A stretch of DNA of 64,000 nt from Otis tarda (GCA_026413225.1 CM048557.1:65772987-65836986); one strand, 5' to 3'. Numbered from the stretch's first letter, positions 36,601-51,672 are shown. Program-made: numbers and translations. Notes: generated by a model from the letters alone, not told the origin.

Positions 36601-39600
36601 TAGATAAACTGTTTCAAAACTCTCAGCTTTTTGGTGCTTTCTCTTCTACACTTGGTGCACTCCGTGATTTCACACAGCCAGCTTCAGTCTTGTTTGCTCA
36701 CAGCTTCCTAAGCGCTAGAGGTTTCCAGCCCAAATAACAGGTCTTCCCTCAAATTGCAAAAGGTCGTGATCTTCACAATGGCAGTTTGCACTCCACGTTT
36801 TAAAGGGAGTAAGCAGAAATCTCCATAGCTCTTCAAGGCCAGCGGACCCAAGGCTTTACACTTTGAGCACGAGAACATCTTGTCATTTCCCAATGTTATC
36901 TCATCGACCGCGACAATCACCCTCAGAGAACACCACTAAGTGAAGCCTTTTCCAGAAAAGCTACATCTCCAGTGATTGCAAGCTCTGTTTTGCCCATCAG
37001 CACTCCAACAGACTTTTTAGAAAAAGGAGGGAAAAATTACAGATGAGTCATTCCCCAAAAGCCCAAGAAAAAAAAAACTCAGTCGTGTCAATACTTTCTA
37101 GGATCGGTGGTTTAAGCTTTCATAGACACTGAAGAACTACGAGATGACATGAAGTCACTGCAGGAAGATGCAAACAACCCATGAAAAAAACATTGCATTT
37201 CAAAAGATAGGGTACTTCTAAGGCCACGGCATTCTAAACAAAATTATCTGATGCCAGCACTGTTTATTTGGTGTCTGAGGTCTCACATGCAGGGCAGCCA
37301 CAGCTTATCAGAGAAGAGTTGTCACCCATTTAGAGAGAAGCTTTAAGCTAACGAATTCCTGCACTATGGAGATACCAACCACATGTGAGAACGGGGCTGA
37401 TCATACTAATTTTCCGCAAGGGAAAGCAGCTGCCAGCACCACGACCTCCTTCCTCAGCATTAACGCCAATCAAACAGCATGAGGAGCAAATAGGTGAGCC
37501 AAGCAGGATTCCTAACATCAGTATTCCAGTTATCCAGTGCGCATATATACACAGCTAAACACTTAATAGATTCCCTAACTTCAAAGCACGACGTTACCTG
37601 GCTGAATTAACCCCCAATTCCACCCTATTAGAGGATGCTTAAGAGACTAAGAAGCTTTCAGTCATGTTCAGCATTACGGTTGTCATGCACACTGTGGCAT
37701 GCTGCACAGAAATCCAGAAAACTATGTAAACAGTTTTTTCAGTTTCTGAAATTACTTTGCTGACGGGCCAATGTCATTCTGCAGGTTCATAGAACATCAA
37801 ATACCCTTCTGTCCCTTGGAGAACCTGTGAATTACAGTTAAGTAAGCCCCAGTAGCTTGCTCCTTGACATTAACCGTGGAATTGTGTTGACATGTGAAGA
37901 GCCGACTCATGTTGTGTTGCTCAGCATTTACCCTGTGCCAGCCGGGAGCATGCTTGGATAATTCTGTCTAAGTAGTTACAAAAACAGCAGAACTCAGGAG
38001 AAGAGGCTGCTGCAAAATTTGGCACCACTCCACTTCACCAGCTAAAAGCTTCCATCTGGCATTCAAAACAGGCAGGTGGAAAATTATCCAGGGACACACC
38101 ATCATGTTCTGCCTGAACAAAGGCAAGAGGGACTAGAAGACCACTTTGGACAGTAAGTCAATTTAAATCTAAGTGTTTTTCCATCAGTCCTCCAGTTTTT
38201 CTGGAAGATGCACAAGCTGTTCCACTGTGGAAGAGACCTGTGTGTCTGAGGTTTGGAGTGGGGTGTTAATTTACGTTTTCCTTCTCACTCGGTGGGATTC
38301 AAAGGGAGCCCAATTTGTTTTGCCATGCCAGCCTGTCGCTCTATTCCACCAGGCCTCCGATGCAAATAAAATCACCCAGTGGGTTTGTAAGGTCTGCTCA
38401 CAACAGTGTTATAACTAATTACCCACAAATGCCATGACGATGCTAAGCAGAGAGTGCTCTGAACTTCATCTCACCTGACATCCAAAAAATTAACACCGCA
38501 TTACGAACACTGATCCCCAAGGTCAACTCCTCTCGCGATGAGAGGAGTCTCACGTAACAGGAGACACATCAGATGTAGTTCTTCCATGGTACGATCTCCA
38601 CACTCAATACTCTACCAACCTCACAGGTTGCAAAGAGTCAGCGAGCATGTCAGTGCTTCTGGTATCACCATGTCCATTAGGAAGACGTATTAGGCTTTAT
38701 GATAAACAAACAGGCTTTGGTACAAGGAGCCGTATTTCAATTACTTAAGCCCTAATGCTAAACTTGGTCTGTTTCAGAAGGAAGATAATGCAGCACTCAC
38801 AGAGTATGTTATCCTTGCTTTTCAGTAGCCATAGATAAGTATCATTATGTCACTGTGAAAAAATGCACTCAATTATCCCGCGTTGTTATTACTTAATCTG
38901 CGTTTCAAAAAAAGCTTTAGACTGAAAAGATGATAGATAAAGGCTAAATATTGCAGATAAAGGCATTGCTTCACTGAACATACACTGCAAAAGCATGAGC
39001 TGTGGTTGCACACATTTAAATGAACCAGCACATTCCCACATTGGCAGAATCACAGCTGCAACAGAAGCTTGCACAAGAAGGCGGTTGGAGCGCTGAAAGC
39101 AAAATGCAGAGGTAGGCTGGGGAAGGAGCCTGCTTCATGTGGGAGAGAGGCTTTGGAAAGACTTCCGTAAGGCTTGGAGTGAATCTCCTCCCCAGCACAG
39201 GGAGACTGGGTCCCCGCTAAGGTCTGCCCAGGCGCCGAGCTGCATAAGGCACGACTGGAGGTGATGGTCCAGCCTGAGGCTTTCTCAAATGGGAAAATAA
39301 GCTGTATTCAGAAGAGCACAGCCACCGGATTCTCATCTTCCACACAGTCACCGGCATGAGGTAGCAGGACTCTTACTTTGGATACCCATGTTTGGATTAC
39401 AGCTGCAACCCCGTGTCAGTGCTGTGTACTTTAATGGTCTCGGAAAATGGGTCTGGCGCTCCGAATTGACGACAAATTGATTGAAACCAGATGTCGTGAA
39501 AAATGCCTTTTCCAAGTTCAATGGCACATGAATGGTCTTAGCATGCCCCTGGATAATCTGACTTCTGTGCCCCAGTCTGCTGCAATAAACTAATTGGGGG

Positions 39601-41821
39601 GATAATATTTTGTCTCTGCATTGTGAACTCCTTGGGGAAAGGAGCGTTTTAATTGCATACACAGCCCACGACCTGGTAGGCTCTAAATGTCACTGGATAA
39701 CGTGTAAAGTTAGAGTGGGACCTCAGCTGAATAGCCTGAGCTCACGTTACTGTCTGGATTAGCAAAGCTTCAGACTACTAAACCCTCTGTATTCTTCAGG
39801 CATTGCTAGGAGTTTGGTTTCCCCCCGAGCTAAGCTCGTTTTTGGCATAGTCAAAATAAGACAAACAATACACCATAGGTACAAAAGCACAGAAGTAAAA
39901 GCAGCATCAAGGTGGTGTTTGGCCAAGCCAGCAGACACGCTACGGCAATATTGGCTTTGTGGGAGAGCAGAGGTGGCCAGGGCCTCATCCCTTTGCAGGC
40001 CTCATCATAACAGATATATTTACACAGGCTCCACCTAATTAACACACTCTGCCAGCCCCAACCTTGCACTCTTCATCTTGCACATGCAGAGCAAGACCCC
40101 AATTTAGTCAGCTTGTGCTCCCCAAGGCAGATAAAAGTGACCTCAAAAGCCAAGCTTGGTTCGTGGACTGCCATTACACGGTCCCTAGGAGGATGATGGA
40201 TTGATCCTGTTTACCTTCGGCACTTGCAAGGCATTTAACATCAGGCTGGGAGAAGCGCGGCTTTGTAGTTGTTATTCTAATGGACTTCAAGACGGAGCTA
40301 TTTGTTTAGGAGCATGATAAGACTTTTCAGACCACTGGCTCCCCAGGCAAGGCTCTGAAAGCCTACCACAGCACGCACAAAGTCACAGCCCTAAATATGC
40401 AGAGTTATTACTGAGAAAACCTGTTCCTGTTATATTTCCCTGTCAAAATCACAAAATGCCCAACCAATCCTACAGCATTCAGCTCACACCTATCCCAAAA
40501 ACCGGGGGAAGAAGCCTGCAGCTAAGGTACAGAAGAGAAAATGTTGAGAGCAGACTCTCCTGGTGACTAATGCAGCCGAGATAAACATCTAGATGCTCGC
40601 TAAAACATACAGTATCACAGGTAGATTAAAGGCTCCTTTGGACATTTTGCAAGCAGCCAGTGACTCCTACCCAGCCATCTGCTCAGAAAGGGCCTCCGAC
40701 TTGTCAACCAATCCATTTCCCGCCAGTGCCACAGGCTGGGTGATACGGATCTCTGCTGCGTTTTGTTATGAGAGCTTTGATGTAGGAGTCTCAGCCGCAG
40801 CAGCAGCCCCCTTTAGGGAACAAAGCCATGGTTTAGCCAGACTCTTCACCAGTTGTCCAGGTATTAGGTTCTTTTTTCCAGCTTCGGTGCAACCCCATCA
40901 CTAACCTTTTCCTGTGACCTTTGGCAGGGAACCTTCTGCTGGTGGCCATCTGCGCCCTCCCCTCTTTTCTTTTAAAGCAATCACCTGAGCGTTTGCAGCA
41001 AGCCAATTACACACACACACTGGTTTGCATCAGTCACAAAAGCTGTAAGCCTCCAATTAACCGCCTCATGCCTTTTAATGATACAACGCTAAACAAGGAA
41101 GAGAATTAGAGGGAACATCCTCAGAAGTGGTTTGCAGCAGGACAGAGCAGTCTTTATTATTGTTTATATTAGGGTAGCACCTAGGAAACTCAGCTAGAGG
41201 CTGTGAAAACAAATAGAGAACTTGGGGAATTAATTTAACACGGAGAATTTATAGTCTATAGGACAAGACAGAGTAGGTGGATGAGGTGTAGTGTAATGAG
41301 GAGAACACAATGATTTTCTAAGGATCAGAATAACCTGCCAGCATCCTTCACTCGTCACTGCCAAGTTCCTGTATGCTCCCTCCTCGACACCACTTCAAGA
41401 CCGTGAATGCTGGCAGAGGGCTCAAGTACTTCTTCAACTCCCAGAAGACCCATCCTGCAAAGCGCAGGGGAACGCATTGTCTCTGTCCTGAAAAGATAGA
41501 TAAAGATACTGCACCTGCTCAGAAGGATTCAGGCAAAACAGCATTTCAGAGGAATTCACCAATTCAGCAAAATCTCAAGAAGGTGAGTCAATTTTCCCCA
41601 GGTTCCCAGGTTCTGAAACTCTCAGAGGGCTCCAAACATCAGAAACCTGCTGAGTTTCCTGCCTGGTCACCCATCTGGTTCCTCCACCGTTCAGGATTCC
41701 AGGGCCCTGGGGCAGCCTGCTACCAAAGAGGCTGCTTTGCAAGAGGGGATTTCACTGCTCCCACACTTCCCAGTTTGGGGTGTCCCAGGTGTTAGATCAT
41801 CTCAGGAAGGAAACAGAAGAA

Positions 41822-42266
41822 CATCTACAGATGATTCGAGGGCTGGAGCACCTCTCCTGTGAGGACAGGCTGAGAGAGTTGGGGCTCTTACAGCCTGGGG
41901 AAGAGGAAGCTCCGAGAAGACCTTAGAGCGGCCTTCCCGTACCTCAAGGGGGCCTGCAGGAAAGACAGGGAGAAACTCTTCAGCAGGGCCTGTTGAGAAA
42001 GGACAAGGGGTAATGGCTTTAAATGGGAAGAGGGTAGGTTTAGATCAGACATAAGGAAGAAATTCTCTACTATGAGGGTGGTGAGGCACTGGCACATGTT
42101 GCCCAGAGAAGCTGTGGATGCCCCATCCATGGAAGTGTTCAAGGCCAGGTTGGACGGGACTTTGAGCGACCTGGTCTAGTGGAAGATGTCTCTGCTCAGG
42201 GCAGGTGAGTTGGAACTGGATGATCTTTAGGGTCCCTTCCAACCCAGACCATTCTATGACTCTATG
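41822..42266 (+). mobile_element. CR1 LINE 3' fragment downstream of DACT1
   Basis: Shares long, nearly identical stretches with the copy at 61940-62373, including the GGCTGGAGCACCTCTCC start, the AGATCAGACATAAGG block and the GGTTGGACGGGACTTTGAGC block. It ends in ATTCTATGACTCTATG. Its reading frame is broken by stops and indels (for example TTGAGAAAGG where the other copy reads TTGTGATAGG). Same orientation and subfamily as the other copy. Confidence 0.93.
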
Positions 42267-45200
42267 GAGAGCCCATGAAACGCAGGGGAGAGGCTCAGCG
42301 CTCCAGAGATCACCTCTTGAGACAACCCACAGGTTCACTATTCCTTTTTGCAGAATTTCTACCTGGTTGAGTTTTGCACCACTTCAGAGGGAATGCAGCC
42401 TAATTTTATCAAAACTAAACTCCTTCCCAAAACAGAATGATCTTTTTAAACCCATTCTTAGCAGACACCCTCACAGAACAGCTCCCACAAAGCCATTTCC
42501 CCCTCAACAGCAGCCTCTGCACATCGGTCCTGTTTCAGCTGCTCTCAGGGCAGAGGCAGAGTGCTGTATATCCTGTACAGCCCACCAGAAACACCGCAGG
42601 GGTACACAAATCTGTCAAATCTAAATTACCTGGTCTGGAAGGCAGATGATACAAACTATCTTACAGTCCTGTGAGCTACCCAAGGGAGGAGAATGAGGTA
42701 AAATCTCCAGAAATTATCTATCAGCTTCTAATGGAAATGCTTGATCTGCCTGAGGACTACACACCTGATATTGCGAGTGACTACAGTGTCGTGGGCTGGT
42801 CCCAGGGCTCCATCAGACTCACAGATAAAGGAAATAGGGAAAAAGGAAAACATTCACTTGGAAAAGTCACTGCCTAAATGACATTTTTTTCTGATTTGCT
42901 AGAAAATATGGGGGACAGATTTTGGAAAGATTGAGATAAGGCAATATCAAACCAAAATGGACTGAAGGATATTTAAAGTACATGAGAGGTTTCTTGTTTT
43001 GCTTCAGGTAACACTGGACATCTCTTGCTGCTCATGGACCAAGAGACAGCAGCAGCAGCTGCTGTGTACAGACGCCTTTGCTCACCCCGTTCAGTCACTA
43101 ATTTTATCTATGCTATGAGAAACATGCTTCCAGAAGCCTGTGTTCTTCCCAAAGACATACCTGCCACGTGTCGAGCAAGCACCGAGGCTCCTCCATGGAA
43201 CGCAGCCGGGTGTGCTGTGAAAGCTGAGAGCTCCCGAGCACGCTGTGGGGAAGTTCTCCTGGGAAACATCTGTGGGAGACACTGACACCAGCTGTAGGGT
43301 TATGTGGGGCTTGAGCAACAAACCATCTGTCAAGACCTGCTTATTAGGATGTTTACTCACAAAACTGGCCTTTTCATCAGTGCACTGTAAGTGTTTTCTG
43401 AAAGCAGCCCTGACCACCAAGAAAACGGTCTGGGAATCAATCAGCAGGAACAAGAGTGGATCCAGCAGCCAGAGGAATCAGTTTCAAGCACAAGGACCAG
43501 CGACATTTTGCCCAGCTTCACAGCTCCCATTTGTCCATTTTGCTACCCCCTCCTAACTGTAGATCAGTAAATTATTTGGGTTTTTAGATTAGTATCAATA
43601 AGGATCCTTTGGCAGGACAAAGAGCCTTTTGCTTCCTCCCCCCTGGCAAAAGCATTGACTCTCTGCTATACAGTAGGGATGGTGATTTATTATTTTCACT
43701 TCTTTTGCTGTGTTTCTGTCCATATCACGATGCTTGTGTTGAGAAGTTAGTAAAGAGAGAAAACACAACAGAAAGAAAACCCAGCTCTCCACTCATCTTG
43801 TTTTTTCAAATATGAAATTCATTGCTTATTTTGTATTTTTGTAATGGAGCCACAAAGTTTACGTAGACCAAAGACCTAAGTGCTGTGCTCTGAATTCATG
43901 AGGAACACACCCACAGCTGGATGACTTCAGATGAGAATCAACAGGACAGAGGACAAAAGTTAAACAACCACACTTAAGTGGCAAAGAAGAGGGAAGGAAG
44001 GAAGGCTCAGAGCCCCCACATCACCATGTACATGAGCCCAAACAACCTACCCAGGGTGCCAGTAGGCCCTGGGGAAGACACATGTTCCAAATCAAAACTC
44101 AATGGCTCAGCAATAAAAGCGTCTCACAGGGCTAAGAGCACCCTTCAAGGGCAGCAAGCCTACCGTAGATCAACACAGGAAAAAGAAAGCAGCAGGGACC
44201 ACAGCAGAGATCACTATCTGCATGGTAGGGAAGGGGAGGGGAAAGAAAGGGAGCTTGTCATTTAACAGTAATAACAAACATTTCTGAGAGTGCTTCCTCC
44301 TCTCTCTGCAGGAGCGTCTTCACTCTAAGCACTGATGGGCTTCAGGCGTGATAAGTCAGATCCAAACCTCCCAGTTCCGATATCCCTGTCAGAAAAATAT
44401 CTTGGGGTAGCTGTGGATTGTGCAGATACAGGGTTGCTTCAAGGTGTCCTGCACAGTGTTGAAGACAGCGGTGTGTTGCCTCGACGTGTTGGTCCACACA
44501 AGACACTCGGAATGAACCTGTAAAAAATGGATATGTTGCAGATGAGAAGGGATGTTTCCCTTCCTTCCAAGCAACTGAACATCAAAAAAAGCACTATTGT
44601 GAGGTGTTTGACAGGAGAAACAAGCCAGAACTTCAGTTTCATTCAGCGCTTGTGCTTTAATGCCAAGCCACAATTTATTTCATTAAGAAGAAGAAAAAAG
44701 CAGTAAAGGAAACACTTACCAGGACGAACGTGCTGTCTGCTGTGGCCTGGAGGCATGAAGGTGGCTTGAGCAATAGCTGAGATGGGGATATCCAGGTCAA
44801 CAGCCAACACTGCCCTTGACCTCATGGGCCACTGGGCGAGATGGCTGCTCGCACGACGCAGTCAGGCGCTGCTCCTGTGCTTGGTGCCATGGCCTTTACA
44901 AGCTGCTCCAACAGGATTTACAGACTGCTCTCTTATCAAACGTGATGGATTTCTTCTCCCACTCCTTTCCCAGCCCTTGCTCTGCCCTGGGAGATACAGA
45001 GCATGGTGCAGTATTGAGGACTGGCCTTATGTCTAGAAAGAAAAGGTCATCACCATGATTTTGCCTTCCAAGGCTCTGGATTTTTAGCAAACTCCTACTC
45101 TTTCCTGTCTTCACCTTCCCGAGAGAAGAGCAACTTCAGGAAATCATGTCAGTCAAGAGTCCAGGAAAGAAAACCGTAATGCGATACAGGTCTAACCCGC

Positions 45201-47559
45201 AGAAGCAGTGGGAACGTCTCCTTTTACAGTGGGCCCTTCCAAAAGGAAACCAACCCACTGTAAATAATGTGTCTGGGAAGAGAAGACAAACTTTTAACCC
45301 TTCCCTTGCCTCTACTGTTTGCTTAGTCAAACTGCAGCTTCCCTTGAAGCCACGCAAAGTCATCCTCTCTATGTTTTCTAGCTCTGTTCTCCAGCTCTAG
45401 GTAGCCCAGAGATCCCACTGTTTTACTAATCCCACTGCCTGAAACTGAGATTCAAGTAAGATTAGCCAGGCACATGAAAGAGTGGTGCTCCAGGCCCCAC
45501 AGGTTTGGTGTCTGTGCCTGCATCGTTCTCCCAGCTCCACTTGGACATACAAGGAAGGGTCATTCCATCTCTTCCTGAGTGCCGTTCCCAGGGCTTACAC
45601 AAAGTTCTGCTATTAACATAGGGCACAAGAAGATTCACACTGACATATCTCTAAGCATTTTTAGCTCAGTGTCCTCAAATAAATACAACAAATACCAAAT
45701 GCATCTCTTCCTTTAAAAGCACTTCTTTCTACTACTGCTCAAAGCATGGACCCAAGATACTGCTTCTCCCAAGTTCAGACTAACAATTTGACTCAAGTTT
45801 CACCATACAGTGTCTGGCTCTTAAGGGAGAGCAGGGCATCTTTCCAACATTAGCCAAGAGAAGTCACTGGGGCAGCTTGTACAAAGAGACAGAGGACACT
45901 TGCAAAGACAAGCTTAGAGACCTTGATCCACCAGCATTCCTGAGCACGGGCTTAATTGACCCCAACCACGAAGTACCCAAAGCATGCGCTGAAATGCTTC
46001 ACTGAGTAAGAATGGGCTTAATCACATGCTTAAACACTTACTGCATGAGCACTTCAGAGATTGAGATTGATTAGGTCCTTCTCCTCCCTGTATCTCATGC
46101 TTCTCCTCCTCCTCATGAAAATCTCATTTCTGAAGACACGAGGCTCACAGAGTGCAAGGAAAACACAGGGAACATATTTTTCAACAGGTTGCATGTTTTC
46201 CAGCTTCCTGCCCTTGATCACAGAAGAGTTGAACCTTTTTTGGTGGGGAAACACTTCATTTGCTTACAAAACCATTACATCATGAGGTCAGAGTCCAAGT
46301 CATATAGATTTTCCTTCAGTATTGTCATGAAAATCTTAGTTCCCAGGACTTTCAACTCCAACTCCTTTAAAAAGAACAAAAGCCAGAATTTCAGAGCTTG
46401 GCTCAGTGAAATCAAGTTATTAATGTTAATATACTTTATTGATCTTAAAGGAATACAGCATGGAAACAAAGGCCATTAACTGAGAGAGAGGCTCTGTTTA
46501 CATTAACAAGTCATTCAGCACAAAAGGAGCAGATCCAAACTGAGGTCCCCACAAGTACAATATACACAGTGCAAGTGTTGACGTCAGCCTAGATTTAGTC
46601 TGGTCCTCAAGGTCATTTGGACCAAATTTGTCCACAATTTTTGGACTGGAAGCTATTCTAGGGAGCCATCACTGGTTCAGATCCCCTGTCCCTGTCTGGG
46701 TAGAAGCACATTTGCTGTGCCCCTGGAGTGGACCATCTGGTTAGCATTCCGAAGACATCTCGTTAGCATGCACCAAAACTGCTCTGCTGACCAAAGCAAC
46801 ACACAAGCAAGTGGAGACTACCATGGGATTCGCTTCCAGACTGTCAAAGAAAAGCACGAATGTAGACACAGTCAGAGGGAGAGAAAATCTCTCCAAGGAC
46901 AGAGAAGTCCCAAGGTAGGGTGCAGTAGATGCCTAGCACTCTGTCACTGAGATGGTTCATTTGGTTTGGAGGTCGTCAACTTTTCTTACAGAAGAAACTG
47001 TAGGAGGTAAAATTGCTGCAACAGTGACTCCCATGGTACCCTAGCATATGGACTATGTCCATAACAGTGTTTACATCACGGTGGGATGATGTTCAGCATA
47101 ACAGGGGACTCAGCCACACACTGCCCATCTGAAAGGGTGGATGAGATTATTCTGTCATAGGACAAGAGTGACCAGAAACACATGTCCATAGTTTGAATAA
47201 ATGCATGCCACCATCAGCCAAGCATGCAACATGAATGTCTTTGCAAAGCAACACAAAACTCTTCTTCAGCAGCAGCTGGGAGGACAAAAGACTAATAAAG
47301 AGTGAGGAAATTCAGTTGCATAGAGAACTCCGATCCGCTACATCAACATCACAAAAATCATCTGCTGGGTCAACGCGATGGTGCATCTCCTCCAGCTAAC
47401 AATGCTTCAACAGTGGCAGGAAAAGACAGTCTTTAGGGAGAGCACGCTAGCCTGGCCACTATTTGCAGTCCATTCACCTCTCACCTCACACTCCTCCTAG
47501 CACCCACAGCCATTGACTGAGGATGGTAGAGCACGCATCCTTCCCGACCTTCTCTAACC
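42267..47559. other. Gene-poor interval
   Basis: Only short open frames on both strands; no recognised repeat or RNA gene between the CR1 fragment and the possible old LINE at 47560. Confidence 0.65.
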
Positions 47560-47720
47560 ACTTTGAACTTGCTGATGTTGTATCTGCTCTGCTATTTCCT
47601 GTGGCAGTAAGTTACTTGCTCGGTAAAAAAAGCACTTTCTATTATCCCTTTTAAATGGATCTCCTACTTGTTTCCATATCTCTCATTGTGGGATTTTTTT
47701 TAAACCCCAGAGCATTTCTC
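47560..47720 (-). mobile_element. Possible old CR1/L3-like fragment, reverse orientation
   Basis: CTATTTCCTGTGGCAGTAAG followed by an AAAAAAAGCACTTTCTATTA-type stretch and a TTTTAAATGGATCTCCTAC block resembles old amniote LINE remnants of the CR1/L3 group in reverse orientation. No tail is present; ends and family are uncertain. Confidence 0.4.
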
Positions 47721-48765
47721 ACCACAATGCTCCATCTATAACGTTTAGTCAGAGAAAGAAACATCATGCCATGCAAGGAGCCTCAGCACAATGCCTTGCA
47801 GGTTCACAGAAATTCAGGAGAAAAGCAAGTTTGAAAGACAGACCTGAGATTTATTAATCGTCTCCATGGGTTTGCAGCCTCTGTATCCTCTCTGCATTGT
47901 GCACAGCACACCGCAAAGAGCTGAGAATGGTTCATTTTTTTGTACCAGCAGCTTAGTTGCCCCGTTATGGTTGGCTACTCCAAAGGTACAAACTAGATGC
48001 TGAAGTTAGCTATTAAAGACATCTTTAGCTGTTTCTGCTTCCTCAAAAGGTTCATGTCCTCGTTCCCTCCTGTGAGAAAAATCACATGTGAAGGAGAACC
48101 ATGCCTGATGTGGTATCATCTGCCAAGTGGTGATCACAGCTAATAAAAGCCTTTGCCACCCTTTGTGGCAGAAAGGGATGCAGGTCCCTCAGGGATGGCT
48201 TTGCTGGCCACCACCTAAGGAGCATCTGACCTTTCTCAGAGCCAAAAAAACAGACAGATTTGGGATTAGTGAAGGCACAGGACTCTGTTGTGGGGAATCT
48301 GTTGTAAGTCCTTATCCAGGATGAACCCCAAGCCAGAAGAAAACTAGAAAACTTGTAAGGGATGGACAGATTCCTTCTGAAGCCCCAGGACAGGGAAAGT
48401 TGCAGAGTTGGGACCTACAGGATCTCTTGCAAGCAAGGGTTATGCTATGGAAGGCCAAAACAGACACAGGGTACGGAAGCTTATCATTTGTCCCATTAAA
48501 GCTCTTGCAGGACTTGGCCAGATGGTTAAAGCACCTCAGCAACTGGCAGTGCTGACAGTGGCCTTGGTCATTCAGAGAGTACTGGCAGAAATAAGGCAGA
48601 GTCCCTCTAGATGACTCTGTTCATCCCAGTCCAACTTACTGAGATAGGCATTAGACTGAAACATCTCCTCTTTCAGCCTCTCCTGGAAATACCGATGAAT
48701 CAGGATCAGACCACTCCATTTACAGGGCTCGCCATTGCCACCTTCCTTCAGACCCAGCTGTCCAA

Positions 48766-48925
48766 ATCATAGAATCATAGAATCATAGAATGTTTTGGGT
48801 TGGAAGGGACCTTCAAAGGTCATCTAGTCCAACCCCCCTGCAAGGAGCAGTGACATCTCCAACCAGATCAAGTTGCTCAGAGCCTCATCCAACCTGGCCT
48901 TGAATGTTTCCATCCTCGCATCACA
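48766..48925 (-). mobile_element. CR1 LINE 3' tail, reverse orientation
   Basis: Begins with three AATCATAG units (reverse of the CR1 tail repeat), then TTTTGGGTTGGAAGGGACCT and a CATCTAGTCCAACCCCCCTG block, the hallmark of a reversed avian CR1 end. Similarity fades around 48910-48925, so it is 5'-truncated to about 160 bases. Confidence 0.92.
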
Positions 48926-51649
48926 TCAAATTTCTCACAGTAAGTGTGATATCTGCAACAGGGGCCCCGCACAGTTGGGACATCCAGGCACAACGCCAGG
49001 GCCTTTCTGACCCCGCACACACCAGACACAGCCCGCTTCGCGATCCGCCGACCTGCAGCCGGCGGCTGGGGCTAGGGAGCAGAAGACAGACCCAAAAAGC
49101 CTGCAGGAAGGCAGAGAGCCCACTGAACCTCCTTCTTTGTGTTAAGCATATGCTTCTGTACTTTCCCGCGCTCAGTTATATACGGAGCACAGGGGTAGCT
49201 AATACCAAACCTCCCCACCACAACCTGCCCTCATCTTGAAATAGGCTCCAGTGCAACGGAGAGAAATGTTCCTGCTTCACACTTCCAAAAGCTGCTATAA
49301 ACATTGGGGATAATTAAAACGCAAACATTATGAAAAACAGGCTGGCAAGGACTCAAGGCTGTGGAACTGGAAAGCCAGGTAGCTTAAAGAAGTGCCAGAT
49401 ATTTAACTGGTCTCCAAGACCAGCAGATGTTTTTCAACCTAACATTGCAAAAAACTTACTTAGATGTGTTTTCTAAATCAGAACCAGAGAAGACAATGTG
49501 TGTTGTGTATTGAGACCGTATCAAGTACTTTTCCAGCACTATAAGACCTTCTATTAAAAATAAAAGGTGGGTGGAGATATATAGAGAAAAAAAACTAGGC
49601 CTGTTTCAACGATTCTGGATGCTTACTTAAATTGTGTAAGAAAAGGAAAATTCCTTCCCCAAACTGAAAAGACTCGGATGCAATTAAGATGGAAATAGCA
49701 TCGGCCCATTTCCCCATCTGGTATTAAGCTATTCAGCAAGAGTACTGCAGAATACTGTGGTTGCAGCTGATACAGTCTTAGCGATATTTAGGTGGTTATT
49801 TTCTTTTTTATTCACTCAATTATCTAAAAAGACACTATTCAGCAGCTCACTTTTGAAAACCAGCCTCCCTCACCTGGTACGAGACAGTCTGCTACAGCAT
49901 TGCAATTAAAAACTCCCAAATTAAAAAATCCCAAAGCCGCTGGTCGGTTTGTCTTCCCACCAGCAGCTCCTTTACAGCCAGAGAGACAGAGTGCATGTCT
50001 GAAGATCCTCTCTGCTACTCTGCTACACCTCTGAGGAGATTTACAGGGATTTGCACGTGTTTTTCTCACTCAAAGAGAGATTATGTGGCATGATTAAAAG
50101 ATATTCTAGGAAAGAAACTACTAGCTTTGACAAGGTTCTTGACATTGCCTTTGTTTGATAGAACACCCATCAGTTATTAACAGGAATGCATTAAACTGCT
50201 GCTTAGCCTTAGTAACACCATGTTTGAGAACAAACATGACTTCTCTCTCATCTGCAGTGGCACAAATTGTCCAGTACTTTCTGGATAAATTATTCTACCT
50301 CAATACAATTTTTATACACACACACACAGATATATATACACACACACACACAGAGGCTGCCCTTCCATGTGTAAAGCAACGAGAGAGTTACGACCAGGTA
50401 GGGTGAGTTACAGCTTTGCCTGTATCATGGAAGTGCAAGGACTTTCTGAGTCACTGAATCCAAAACCTTGCGACCATACTGCAAGACCCCTTACAGAAAT
50501 TGGCATTCCTCTATTTTAAAAAAGAAAAAAAAAATGAGACAGACATTTTATAGGTAGAGATTTACTACACTGCAGATTAAAAAATAAATCTGCCACTTAG
50601 AAAAAGTGTTACCACTGTCTCAGAAGCTGCACCCAGAGGCATTTCATTCTGGGTGAATCTTTCTTTCCTCCATTTGCAATGCAAGGAAACCTGAGGAAGA
50701 AAACTGCTCTGCCTTTCAGGTGGGTGGCAGCAGGAAGGAGACAGAGGAACGACAGATCTTGCTCAGCAGATCTTGCTATGGAACGGACAGGTGCACACAC
50801 ATCCTCGAAATCCATACCAGTCACAGCATCCATGCCAGCTGTACATCCACCGCTTCACGGACACCAGAGCAGAAGATGAACCTGCAGAAACCAGCTCATC
50901 CTCTGGGCCTGCTCCATCAGACACGCATGCACCACAAACCTCCAGCCTTCCCACTGGGCAGCTTCAAAGCTGTTGCTGCAACGGGAAGCGGTGCTGCCTA
51001 CGGTCAGCTCCTTTCTCCTTTGCTGGCAGACACTCACCTCTGGTACTAAAGGAAGAAAGAGACTAAGACAGACCAGTGAGTGACACAACTGTCACTTCTC
51101 TTCACAACCTGGTCAGGGTTGTGATGCAGTCAGGTACCACACTGAAAGAGCACCAGGGACAGCAAGTCCATGTCCTCCTCCACCCAGCCCAGCTCCCAGA
51201 GCACATAGCTTTTGGGGATTCGTTTACTGGACATTTCAGAGGAACACCTGTTGCGTTACACTGATCTATTTGGTTACAGAAACCAACCATCTGCCCCTGT
51301 GTTGTACCAACCAAAGTCTGCAGGCACCCTGACAGCGAGGAGGATTAATATTACATTTCCATCTGTTCCGCAACATGAGCTCCCATAAGCAACAACCTGA
51401 AGGTGCCTCTGAGCTCCTAAATCCTACCTTGCCCTTAAAAAAAATGCAAGTTATGGCAAGAACAAGAGGAGCCATGACAATCCACTTCCCTCAAAGCACA
51501 AGTCACATCCACAGCAATATTTAAAACTTGCTCCGTTTCCCTCATGGCTGAATGCAGGGAACATTAACAGGTCACATCAAAGAGACACCTAAGGTGTGAC
51601 CGTGACAACATAAAACCATTCACTGGGTCTGCACCAATGTAACAAACTT
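48926..51649. other. Interval just downstream of the DACT1 3' end
   Basis: Contains the TA/CA microsatellite (50313). No exon recognised. Part of it could be an extended DACT1 3' UTR if a still more distal poly(A) site is used. Confidence 0.6.
50313..50353. repeat. Compound TA/CA microsatellite
   Basis: Two (AC)n blocks separated by GATATATATA. Dinucleotide repeat likely to be length-variable. Confidence 0.9.
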
Positions 51650-51672
51650 TTAAAAAGTATTAAAACAGACTG

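Larger units (their letters stand above)
31346..41821. other. Gene-poor interval with AT-rich blocks
   Basis: Contains TAATTAATTAATTAAA at 31545-31560, further AT-rich unique stretches (31540-31700, 32820-32960), a poly(T) (35118) and a MIR/L2-type fragment (36400). ATGCAAAT octamers occur at 35041-35048 and 38360-38367. No gene seen. Confidence 0.6.
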